From NCBI GenBank assembly GCA_016937035.1, contig JAFGWS010000041.1, positions 1 through 16,998 on the forward strand: DNA of 16,998 nucleotides. Reading direction: 5' to 3'. Position 1 is the first letter of the stretch; every line of letters begins with the position of its first letter. Under the pieces are notes generated by a model. It searched no databases, was not told the DNA's origin, and was given only the letters and a program-made list of their open reading frames with translations. Of the stretch, positions 7,736 to 14,201 are shown one piece after another. Position numbers and translations under genes: made by a program. The stretch comes from Pontiellaceae bacterium. GTDB taxonomy: Bacteria > Verrucomicrobiota > Kiritimatiellia > Kiritimatiellales > Pontiellaceae.

Positions 7736-8302
7736 TTATTGCTCCGGAACCTTTTCTTCAGCGTCGGCTTTTTCCTTCCGCAATGAAGATGCAATCTCAC
7801 GGCCATCGTTATACAAATCCAGAAAGTCCTTCCGCACGCGCTCTGCGCTGAAATCGAAAATGGAGCCGCCGCCCTCAAAATGGCGAATAAAGATTTTGCC
7901 GACCGCGTACGTTGTAGCTCCGGCAAAAATCGGCATGGCGACTGCACCGGCCAGCGGACCGACCAGCGGCACAAATTTGACCAGTGAACCGAACGATGCG
8001 CGCGCCATTGCTGAAGCACCCAGACCACCGACCAGACTGGAGATGATCGAGCGCCCGGCCTTTTCGCTGAAAGGAATGCCGTACAGCGAGCACAATGCGT
8101 GCAGCATTTTTACCTGAAACCCGACCACGGCCAGTGCATCCACTCCGGGAATCAGAATAACACCTGCCGCCATGGAACCGATAATATGACGTTTCACAAT
8201 CGAGTTTGCCTTCTCCGTCCGCTCGATTCCGGATTCCTTCGGGGTCACCACCTCTTCAAACTCCTGCTCGCTCATTTTTTCGTCCATGCCCTGCTCCGCC
8301 AT
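7736..8302 (-). CDS. DUF697 family membrane protein, paralogue 1
   Basis: This 188-residue protein matches the DUF697 pattern: 'GVILIPGVDALAVVGFQVKML' followed by 'YGIPF', then a glycine- and alanine-rich hydrophobic block 'LVKFVPLVGPLAGAVAMPIF', and the distinctive end 'TYAVGKIFIRHFEGGG'. The N- and C-termini are highly charged and probably cytoplasmic. DUF697 domains occur in YcjF-like proteins and beside small GTPases; their role is unknown. It is the second gene of a leftward pair, 72 bp after the other DUF697 gene. Start choice is uncertain: ATG 8302 has only a weak GAGAA site, while ATG 8287 has GGAG at 8294-8297 with ideal spacing, which would remove five residues. The same 'TYA.G' ending recurs in two neighbouring proteins. 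Confidence 0.85.
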   Translation of the reverse strand: MAEQGMDEKMSEQEFEEVVTPKESGIERTEKANSIVKRHIIGSMAAGVILIPGVDALAVVGFQVKMLHALCSLYGIPFSEKAGRSIISSLVGGLGASAMARASFGSLVKFVPLVGPLAGAVAMPIFAGATTYAVGKIFIRHFEGGGSIFDFSAERVRKDFLDLYNDGREIASSLRKEKADAEEKVPEQ

Positions 8303-8374
8303 AAAATATTCTCAAAAGAAAGCGGCATTCCTCGGCAGAGAAACACCGCTCTCGTTCATACAGCTGCTCCCAAA

Positions 8375-8860
8375 TTAAGCGGAAGCGGCCGCTTTTTTCC
8401 CGTTTTCGAGTTCCGCCAGGAAATGATCGCGGACCTTGTCGGGGTTAAAGGTCAGGAAGGTTCCACCCGATTCAAAATGCTGAACAAAAACTTTGCCCAC
8501 GGCATAGGTGAACGCCCCCGAGAAAACCGGCAGCGAAGCCACCGACAACGGAATGCCGATCAATGGAACACGACTCAGCAAAACACCTGCGCCTGCGGCG
8601 GGCAGTGCGGCGGTGCTGCCGAGCAGCACAGAAACAATTTTCTTAACCGGCTCCTTGTGGAAGGGTATGCCGTAAATCTTAGAGAGTACACGCAGCATAT
8701 TGACCTGGATAACCAGCAAGGAACCCAGATTAAACAGGGCAACCGGAACCAAACCCAGTCCGGCAGACCAATACATGCTCTTATGCACTACGCTTGCTGA
8801 TTTTTCAAGGCGCTCTTTGCGCGTCAGCTCAACATCAACAACCCCTTTTTTCTCTGCCAT
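8375..8860 (-). CDS. DUF697 family membrane protein, paralogue 2
   Basis: This 161-residue paralogue shows 'GLGLVPVALFNLGSLLVIQVNMLRVL', 'YGIPFHKE', a long hydrophobic glycine-rich centre with 'RVPLIGIPLSVASLPVF', and the shared end 'TYAVGKVFVQHFESGG'. It is the shortest of the three copies in this cluster, with a shorter acidic N-terminus and an Ala/Lys tail. The start is secure: AGGAGG (complement of 8866-8871) lies 5 nt upstream of the ATG. It heads the leftward unit, and its promoter must lie in the 345-bp divergent region shared with the SPFH operon. The position of the Asp found in the other copies ('PGVDAL', 'PIVDFV') is Asn or missing here ('FNLGS'). Confidence 0.87.
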   Translation of the reverse strand: MAEKKGVVDVELTRKERLEKSASVVHKSMYWSAGLGLVPVALFNLGSLLVIQVNMLRVLSKIYGIPFHKEPVKKIVSVLLGSTAALPAAGAGVLLSRVPLIGIPLSVASLPVFSGAFTYAVGKVFVQHFESGGTFLTFNPDKVRDHFLAELENGKKAAASA

Positions 8861-8996
8861 CTCAGCCTCCTTTTTTGGATGTGAACTCTACTGATCTCTG
8901 TAAATCCCTCGTGAAACAGGATCATATAAAGAGTCAATTCAGACCAAAGTCCATCTTAAAAGTAAAAAATACTCCTTATCAGTTTGTGGCAAATCA

Positions 8997-9009
8997 ATTA
9001 GCAGCTAAT
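8997..9009. promoter_or_regulatory. 13-bp perfect palindrome, candidate operator
   Basis: ATTAGC and GCTAAT flank a single central A. It sits near the middle of the divergent region, 137 bp from the leftward start and about 197 bp from the rightward start. That placement would suit a regulator acting on both units. No regulator gene is in the window. Confidence 0.35.
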
Positions 9010-9104
9010 CAGGATGGAGCCGCATTGCTCCGGTATAATGGATGATCCAAAGGTCGGGCTTAATCTTATAATTACACTTTAAAATCCATGTCTTCCTTCA
9101 GCTC

Positions 9105-9133
9105 TTGACTATGATCCTAAAACCCGCTACAAA
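9105..9133 (+). promoter_or_regulatory. Candidate sigma-70 promoter for the SPFH operon
   Basis: TTGACT (9105-9110) is separated by exactly 17 bp from TACAAA (9128-9133). The -35 matches consensus at 5 of 6 positions and the -10 at 4 of 6. Transcription would begin near 9140, giving a leader of about 65 nt before the SPFH start at 9206. Confidence 0.5.
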
Positions 9134-9143
9134 TCCTCACTAA

Positions 9144-9174
9144 TTGAACCGGAGGGTGCACCTCTGGTTATAAT
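9144..9174 (+). promoter_or_regulatory. Alternative promoter with consensus TATAAT for the SPFH operon
   Basis: A perfect TATAAT (9169-9174) follows TTGAAC (9144-9149) at a longer than ideal 19-bp spacing. Transcription would begin near 9181 with a leader of about 25 nt. It competes with the better-spaced pair just upstream; I cannot decide between them. Confidence 0.35.
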
Positions 9175-9205
9175 AATAGAAAACACCCCTCTGGAGCAGG
9201 CTGAC

Positions 9206-10108
9206 ATGGCTAAAAATAGAAAGTTTTCAAAAAAATTCAGGGCCGGTTATATCAAATTTCTCTATACGACACTGATTCTGGTGCTGGTGCTTCTGTTTTT
9301 CTGGCCGCTCATTACCGTGAATGTACATGCGGGCGAAGCCGCTGTGCTTTGGCGGCGTTTTGGCGGGGGTATCCGACTCAATCATATCTACGGTGAGGGA
9401 GTGCACTTTATTTTTCCATGGGACCGAATGACCGTCTATAACACCCGCCTTCAGACCCATACCTACACACTGCACGCCCTCTCGCTGCACGGTCTGCCGG
9501 TGGAACTCGAGGTGGCCATCCGCTATCGCCCGGAGCGCAATGTACTTCCATATCTTCACAAAGAGATCGGGCCGGACTATCTCAATACAGTGATCATTCC
9601 GGAAGTCAGCTCCGCACTGCGCGCACAAATGGGCGTGCTCAATGAAGATGAAATTTATGCAAACCGCCTCATTTCCGCAAATTCAGTAACCGACCAGGTC
9701 AGCTGGGATGCCCAGAAAAAGTTCATTCACTTAGACGCCATTCGCCTCACCCGACTCCAGCTTCCAGAGGAAATATCCCAAGCCATCCGTGAGAAAATGA
9801 TCGAAAAGGAAAAACTCGATTCCTACCTCTATCTTATTGAGCAGGCCCAGAAGGAAGCCGAACGGCTTGCCATTCAATCCAGCGCCATCAGTAACTACAA
9901 CTTTACCGTAAACGCTTCTCTGTCCCCCGAAATCCTGCAATGGAAGGGCATCGAAGCAACCCGCGAACTCGCCACATCTGAGAATGCCAAAATGGTTATC
10001 ATGGGCAATGGAAATCAGGGACTTCCGGTCATTCTTAATGCGGGCGATATGCCCGTCAGCGATGATTCTGTCAAACGCCTTTCTCAACCCGCAACCGATG
10101 AAAATTAA
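9206..10108 (+). CDS. SPFH/Band 7 (prohibitin-like) membrane protein
   Basis: This 300-residue protein starts with a basic tail and one transmembrane anchor (about residues 18-38, 'TLILVLVLLFFWPL'). The SPFH fold follows: 'GEAAVLWRRFGGG', 'GEGVHFIFPWDRMTVYNTRLQT', 'ALSLHGLPVELEVAIRYR', then 'IIPEVSSALRAQMG'. A charged helix likely to form coiled coil ('REKMIEKEKLDSYLYLIEQAQKEAERL') spans about residues 193-220. SPFH proteins oligomerise on membranes and organise lipid domains or shield proteases and transporters. The ATG at 9206 has GGAG at 9193-9196. It is the first gene of the five-gene rightward operon, 5 bp from the next, so it probably scaffolds the binding protein and exporter encoded after it. 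No NfeD or FtsH/HflC partner is adjacent. Confidence 0.88.
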   Translation: MAKNRKFSKKFRAGYIKFLYTTLILVLVLLFFWPLITVNVHAGEAAVLWRRFGGGIRLNHIYGEGVHFIFPWDRMTVYNTRLQTHTYTLHALSLHGLPVELEVAIRYRPERNVLPYLHKEIGPDYLNTVIIPEVSSALRAQMGVLNEDEIYANRLISANSVTDQVSWDAQKKFIHLDAIRLTRLQLPEEISQAIREKMIEKEKLDSYLYLIEQAQKEAERLAIQSSAISNYNFTVNASLSPEILQWKGIEATRELATSENAKMVIMGNGNQGLPVILNAGDMPVSDDSVKRLSQPATDEN

Positions 10109-10113
10109 TCGCT

Positions 10114-11586
10114 ATGGATCAGCAACCCCAAACTAAACCCAAACGAAAAAAACGCAGACTTGGGTTTCATGGAACCGTAGGCCTGATTGTTCTCTCGTTG
10201 CTTGTTTACCTCATTCAGCAGACCCTGATTCGACGGTCACAGGAAAATATCGAAGACCGGCGCAATGCGGCCTGCGAGAAAGAGGGGGCCCCCATCAAAC
10301 TTGCCTTCGTTTTTCCTGAAGATTACAAGGAGCAGTTTCTGGCGGGCGCTGAACTGGCCGTGGATCTTGCCAACGCCGAGGCCGAGAAAAATCCGAAATA
10401 CCGGAAAATCACATGGGAATATTTCCCGGAGCCCGCCCCCCCCCAAAGTGTCATGGACGTGGCTACCAAAATCAGTAAGAATCCTTCTTTTTTCGGGGCG
10501 GTCGGGTATTACCATTCACAAAACGCGATGGAGGCCAGTACGGTGTTTGAACAAAACAGTGTCATCACCATGATTTCTTCGGCCAACAGCAGCCGTGTAA
10601 TAGCGCTCGATTTTGAGCATGTTTTTTCCTCCTCACATTCCACTGAAAAAACAGGAAACCATGTGCTGCCCTCTCTTTCGCGTATCTTGTCCCCGGATCA
10701 CTTTGCCGACAACCAACGTCCGATTCGTTTGGCCATTATCCAGCAGCCCTCCATCTATTCGGAAGACGTCGCCATCTCCCTCTACTCCGATATCTCCCGG
10801 AATAACGACGTTTTCAACTTCCTGAATATCTGCAAAAAATATCCGACCCTGACCCTGAAGCAGCTGCTCGAAGATGAAAAAATATCGCATCGGCAATTCG
10901 CCACGATTACCAATCATTTAAACGAGAGCGCGGAAGAAACCGGAACAGAGATTCCCCTTTCAGCCTCAGAAATTGCCGCGCAAGTAAGCGACAGCATCAT
11001 CCGAGTGGATGCTGTTCTCGATATCACATACACCACAGAAAATACGCCGCCTTTCGCCGTTGCAACCGAGCTCGCTGCCACTAAACCTGACGTCATTTTC
11101 TTTGCAACAGGAACCACCGCACTGCCCCTGATCGTTCAACTCCGGAAATTGAACGAAAACGTTCCGATATTGGCGGCGGCGGCTTTTGATAATCCGGGGG
11201 AACTGGAACCCTACAGTGATTATCTAACAAATTTTTATGTCATTTCCAGCTATGACGACGACATCCAAGGGAAAGCCCTCAAAGACGTTGCCGAACAGGC
11301 GGAAAAAATGAATCCTGCCAAATACAGCAACTTCGAGCCCGACCACATTAAAACAGAGGCGTATCAGGCGGTTGAACTGCTGATTCAAGCCTGTCGAATC
11401 TATCCCGAGTACTATCCCGAGGCGATCGCCCCCACCCTTCGCTATGCCCACCCACAAGGCTGGTCCGTTCTCAACCAGACGCTCACGGTCTCCCCGAACC
11501 AGAATTTTGATAACAATCTCCCGATGTTCCTAAAAAAATATGAAAACGGGCAGTTAGTGCATGTCCCCGAAAAACTGGAGGAATGA
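10114..11586 (+). CDS. Membrane-anchored type I periplasmic binding protein (LivJ-like)
   Basis: This 490-residue protein has a strongly basic N-terminus (about residues 8-15), a single anchor helix (about 18-38) and a large extracytoplasmic domain resembling branched-chain amino-acid-type (type I) binding proteins. Visible blocks are 'IKLAFVFPEDYKEQFLAGAELAVDLANAE', 'FFGAVGYYHSQNAMEASTVFEQNSVITMISSANSS', 'VFSSSHSTEKTGNHVLP', 'KPDVIFFATGTTALPLIVQLRKL' and 'HIKTEAYQAVELLIQA'. There is no lipobox Cys, so it is a signal-anchored rather than lipidated receptor. About 110 residues between the two lobes (around 230-300) are longer than in classic LivJ. No permease genes lie nearby, so it may sense rather than import. 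It lies 5 bp after the SPFH gene with no clear ribosome site, suggesting translational coupling. A run of nine C at 10436-10444 lies in the gene. Confidence 0.8.
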   Translation: MDQQPQTKPKRKKRRLGFHGTVGLIVLSLLVYLIQQTLIRRSQENIEDRRNAACEKEGAPIKLAFVFPEDYKEQFLAGAELAVDLANAEAEKNPKYRKITWEYFPEPAPPQSVMDVATKISKNPSFFGAVGYYHSQNAMEASTVFEQNSVITMISSANSSRVIALDFEHVFSSSHSTEKTGNHVLPSLSRILSPDHFADNQRPIRLAIIQQPSIYSEDVAISLYSDISRNNDVFNFLNICKKYPTLTLKQLLEDEKISHRQFATITNHLNESAEETGTEIPLSASEIAAQVSDSIIRVDAVLDITYTTENTPPFAVATELAATKPDVIFFATGTTALPLIVQLRKLNENVPILAAAAFDNPGELEPYSDYLTNFYVISSYDDDIQGKALKDVAEQAEKMNPAKYSNFEPDHIKTEAYQAVELLIQACRIYPEYYPEAIAPTLRYAHPQGWSVLNQTLTVSPNQNFDNNLPMFLKKYENGQLVHVPEKLEE

Positions 11587-11587
11587 T

Positions 11588-11776
11588 ATGTTTATACTTG
11601 GTTATCTGATTTTCTGCGCGTTAGTCGGCGCACTTGGTCATCGCCACCGCTGGCTCGGATTCTGGGGTGTGTTTGCGATCAGCCTGCTGTTTACCCCCCT
11701 TGTCGGACTCGTGATCGTTATCCTCACCCATGGAGGATATGCTGAACCTGATGAAGCGGATGAAATCGCCGATTGA
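11588..11776 (+). CDS. Small 62-residue two-helix membrane protein
   Basis: The protein has two hydrophobic segments, about residues 3-20 and 31-48, separated by 'GHRHRWLGFWG', and an acidic tail rich in Asp and Glu. Basic loop residues between the helices suggest a hairpin with the loop in the cytoplasm. The start at 11588 is preferred over the upstream in-frame ATG at 11561, which lies inside the binding-protein gene. GGAGG at 11577-11581 sits 6 nt upstream, and the gene begins 1 bp after the previous stop. It is embedded in the operon, so it is probably a structural or regulatory subunit of the envelope complex. The family is not recognised by name. Confidence 0.75.
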   Translation: MFILGYLIFCALVGALGHRHRWLGFWGVFAISLLFTPLVGLVIVILTHGGYAEPDEADEIAD

Positions 11777-11793
11777 CTCAACCCGAGGACCTC

Positions 11794-12432
11794 ATGATGA
11801 CTGAAGAACAGACTGATCAAAAAACCGCGCCCGATGCAGAATCGGTTGAAGCCATTCTGCGCAAACATATTTATGGAGCGATGGGCGTCGGACTCGTCCC
11901 CATTCCAATCGTCGATTTTGTAGGCTTTTCCGCCATTCAGTTCGATCTGATCCGCGCGCTCTCCAAGGAATACAACGTTCCCTTCAAAGCCACCGAGGCC
12001 AAAGAGATCATCTGCGCCCTCATCGGCGGCAGTGCGGGCGTGGCCGGAACGACGCTGCTGGCCTCCCTTGTAAAATTTATTCCGCTGACCGGCTATATCA
12101 CCGGGGCGGTCTCTTCCACTCTGGTCGGCGGAGCCGTCACCTATGCAACCGGACGCCTCATTATCCGCCATTATGATAAAGGAGGATCGCTGGACGATTT
12201 CAACACCGATGAAGCAAAAGAAGCCTTTGATGAAGTCGTTGCAGAAGGAAAAGTGGTTGCTGCAAAGATTGCTGCGGAGACCAAGAGCAAAGCTAAAGCG
12301 GTTAAAAAAGCGACCGAGCAATACCGGAATAAGAAGTCTGGTCAGCCGAAGCCCGCAACCGATATCGTCGAAGTTTTCGATGAAGATGAGGATGAAACGC
12401 CCGGCACAACCAACGAGAACACTGAGAAATAG
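11794..12432 (+). CDS. DUF697 family membrane protein, paralogue 3, with charged tail
   Basis: This 212-residue DUF697 paralogue shows 'HIYGAMGVGLVPIPIVDFVGFSAIQFDLIRAL', 'YNVPF', a glycine-rich hydrophobic block 'LVKFIPLTGYITGAVSSTLV' and the shared end 'TYATGRLIIRHYDKGG'. After residue 140 it adds a Lys/Ala-rich helix, possibly coiled coil ('EAFDEVVAEGKVVAAKIAAE'), and a very acidic end ('VFDEDEDETPG'), absent from the two leftward copies. The start is one of two adjacent ATGs (11794 or 11797) behind GAGG at 11785-11788; the ORF opens earlier with a TTG that lacks support. It lies 17 bp after the small membrane protein and 2 bp before the exporter gene, so it is most likely a working partner of the transporter. 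Confidence 0.86.
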   Translation: MMTEEQTDQKTAPDAESVEAILRKHIYGAMGVGLVPIPIVDFVGFSAIQFDLIRALSKEYNVPFKATEAKEIICALIGGSAGVAGTTLLASLVKFIPLTGYITGAVSSTLVGGAVTYATGRLIIRHYDKGGSLDDFNTDEAKEAFDEVVAEGKVVAAKIAAETKSKAKAVKKATEQYRNKKSGQPKPATDIVEVFDEDEDETPGTTNENTEK

Positions 12433-12434
12433 TC

Positions 12435-14093
12435 ATGCTCCATTTTCTGAAACAATCACGCCTGCTCAAACTGATTGAACAGGAAGAACCCGGAAGCCTC
12501 AAACGCCTTGGACTCCGCAGCCTCCTGGCCGGCCTGCTTCAGGCGGCGACGCTCTATGCCATTGTACAGGGGCTGCAGAAACTCACCGAAGAGCAGGCTC
12601 CCGTTCGGCAGCTTTTGATCTTTGTTATTTCCGTTACCGCCTTTTTTATCGTCTCGCGCTCTGTCCTGGTTCGGGTCACCCAACTGACACTCGAAAGCAT
12701 TCTGAGCATTCGAATGCGCATTGCCTCCCGCCTGCGCGCCGTCAATCTGGCCGCTCATGAGGCGCTCCCCATGACCCGCGTCCAATCGGCACTGCTCGAT
12801 GAACAGTCTTTAGTGCTCGAGGCCGCCCGCCTTTTGGTGGTGGTTCTTTACTCCTCGGTAATGATCGCCGTTTCGCTGATTCAGGCACTTATCATTTCAT
12901 CGACAGGGGCGGTCTATATCCTCATCGTTCTGGCCTCCTGCGTTTCAACGCTGCTCTATCTTCACAAATCCATCCTCAGCGAAATGCAGGAGTCGACTGC
13001 GGCCGACCAAGGCTTTTGTGCCAGTCTCAGTGATCTTATGGGCGGTTATCACGAGCTGAAGCTGAGCCGAAACAAAACATCCGACCTATTCCAAAACCAC
13101 ATCGAAAACAAGCACCGCGAGGCCATCCGCACCCGCAATCTCATGGAAGACCGCTATGCCAACGGCCTCGCCTTCTTCGCTGCGCTTGCGTTCATTGCGG
13201 TTGGAATTATTCTTTTCACCCTTCCAATCATTGTTCCGGATCTGCCGGCCGAAAAAATCACGCCGCTCGTTATGCTCGCCATGGCCATCGTGACGCCCAT
13301 GACCAGCTTTGTAACCTTTATCCCAAGCTTCGCAAAATCCGAGGGAGCGCTCTCGGAACTCATTGCCGTGGAACAGATTCTTCAGCAAGTTGAAGAAGAG
13401 TTTGAAGCGGACGATGCAGAAGCCATCTGGCCCGAACGCAGCAGCCCGGAGATCGCCTTTGAGCAGCTCTGCATCTCCAACGCCTCATTCTCGTATGCCG
13501 ATATCGATCCGCAGTCCAACTTTTCGATTCACGTCAAAGAGTTCAGCCTGAAAAAGGGCGAGCTGGTGTTCCTTCGCGGCGGCAACGGCTCCGGAAAAAC
13601 CACCTTTATGACCCTGCTCTCCGGTCTCTACTCTTCCTCGGAAGGCACGGTGACTGTCAACGGACGACCTCTTGATGAAGTCGGAAACGAAGCGTATCGC
13701 AATCTCTTCTCGCTGATTGCGCCGGAACCCTATCTGTTCCCCGTGCTGCTCGCCCGCAAAGACGGTGACATCGAACGCGGCAATCAACTGCTGGCCGAGG
13801 TACAGCTTTCAAAAATTCGGATTGATAATCGCGGGCGCTATTCCACCACCGCCCTCTCCGCCGGTCAGCGCAAACGACTTGCTCTGGCCAATGCCCTGCT
13901 CGAAGACCGACCGATTATGCTCTTCGACGAAGTGGCCGCAGACTTTGACCCCGAATACCGGGAGCATTTCTACCGCACCATTCTTCCCGAGCTGAAAAAA
14001 CAGGGTAAAACCATTGTCGTTATCTCGCACGACGACCGGTATTTCGACGTTGCTGATCGGCTTCTTCACATGCAGGACGGTCAATTCGTATAG
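12435..14093 (+). CDS. Cyclic-peptide/siderophore export ABC transporter (SyrD/PvdE type)
   Basis: This 552-residue half-transporter has an N-terminal membrane domain (about residues 1-310, roughly six helices) fused to an ATPase domain. Walker A is GGNGSGKT (382-389, K388), the signature is LSAGQ (474-478) with Ala in place of the usual second Gly, Walker B ends in 'IMLFDE' (E499), and the H-loop is H532 in 'ISHDDRYF'. The stretch 'GQRKRLALANALLEDRPIMLFDEVAADFDPEYR' matches the subfamily that exports non-ribosomal or cyclic peptides such as pyoverdine precursor, syringomycin and, via YojI, microcin J25. It should homodimerise in the inner membrane. It is last in the five-gene operon, 2 bp after the DUF697 gene, and ends 81 bp from a convergent gene with no clear terminator. 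Confidence 0.9.
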   Translation: MLHFLKQSRLLKLIEQEEPGSLKRLGLRSLLAGLLQAATLYAIVQGLQKLTEEQAPVRQLLIFVISVTAFFIVSRSVLVRVTQLTLESILSIRMRIASRLRAVNLAAHEALPMTRVQSALLDEQSLVLEAARLLVVVLYSSVMIAVSLIQALIISSTGAVYILIVLASCVSTLLYLHKSILSEMQESTAADQGFCASLSDLMGGYHELKLSRNKTSDLFQNHIENKHREAIRTRNLMEDRYANGLAFFAALAFIAVGIILFTLPIIVPDLPAEKITPLVMLAMAIVTPMTSFVTFIPSFAKSEGALSELIAVEQILQQVEEEFEADDAEAIWPERSSPEIAFEQLCISNASFSYADIDPQSNFSIHVKEFSLKKGELVFLRGGNGSGKTTFMTLLSGLYSSSEGTVTVNGRPLDEVGNEAYRNLFSLIAPEPYLFPVLLARKDGDIERGNQLLAEVQLSKIRIDNRGRYSTTALSAGQRKRLALANALLEDRPIMLFDEVAADFDPEYREHFYRTILPELKKQGKTIVVISHDDRYFDVADRLLHMQDGQFV

Positions 14094-14097
14094 AAAA

Positions 14098-14201
14098 TGG
14101 CGGAGGGGAAGATTTGAACCCCGCCGCCGGGCGCATGAACGTAGACGGAGCATCTCTGCTTCGCGATGCTTCATCTACGGTGCCGGATTCCCAACTCCGC
14201 C
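14098..14201 (-). repeat. Long hairpin with tRNA-3'-end-like sequence, likely a repeat relic
   Basis: Between convergent genes, and running into the end of the minus-strand gene, is a 15-bp imperfect stem (14140-14154 with 14165-14179; one mismatch and one G.T pair) around a 10-nt loop. To its left, read on the minus strand, 14098-14120 looks like a tRNA 3' end: a TTCAAAT T-loop and CTCCGCC plus A. CTCCGCC can pair with GGCGGAG (minus strand, 14195-14201), which is part of the coding sequence of the adjacent gene. The T-stem would need two G.U pairs and one mismatch, and no D-arm is seen, so a working tRNA is unlikely. It may be a dispersed repeat carrying a tRNA-derived end. The protein stop codon (14175-14177) lies inside the hairpin. 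Confidence 0.5.

Larger units (their letters stand above)
8861..9205. promoter_or_regulatory. Divergent intergenic region between the DUF697 pair and the SPFH operon
   Basis: This 345-bp AT-rich region must drive transcription both ways. It contains a 13-bp perfect palindrome ATTAGC-A-GCTAAT (8997-9009), a 5-bp hairpin GGAGC/GCTCC (9016-9020, 9027-9031), and two rightward promoter candidates listed separately. On the leftward strand a TATGAT-like -10 (complement of 8921-8926) is visible but lacks a good -35. TTGACT with ATGATCCT just downstream occurs on both strands (plus 9105-9118; minus within about 8919-8936, with a six-base insertion), which may be chance. No gene is supported. Confidence 0.6.

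Noticed and set aside
8099..8800. 233-residue plus-strand open frame
   Set aside because: It lies antisense across both leftward DUF697 genes, is rich in His/Gln/Arg, and has no family signature; it is a shadow frame.
11638..12321. 227-residue minus-strand open frame
   Set aside because: It is antisense to the small membrane protein and the third DUF697 gene, both of which have ribosome sites and family features.
14098..14201. A functional serine/leucine-type tRNA or tmRNA on the minus strand
   Set aside because: Acceptor ends can pair, but the T-stem needs two G.U pairs plus a mismatch, there is no D-arm, the central hairpin is far too long for an anticodon arm, and the 5' half lies inside a conserved protein end.
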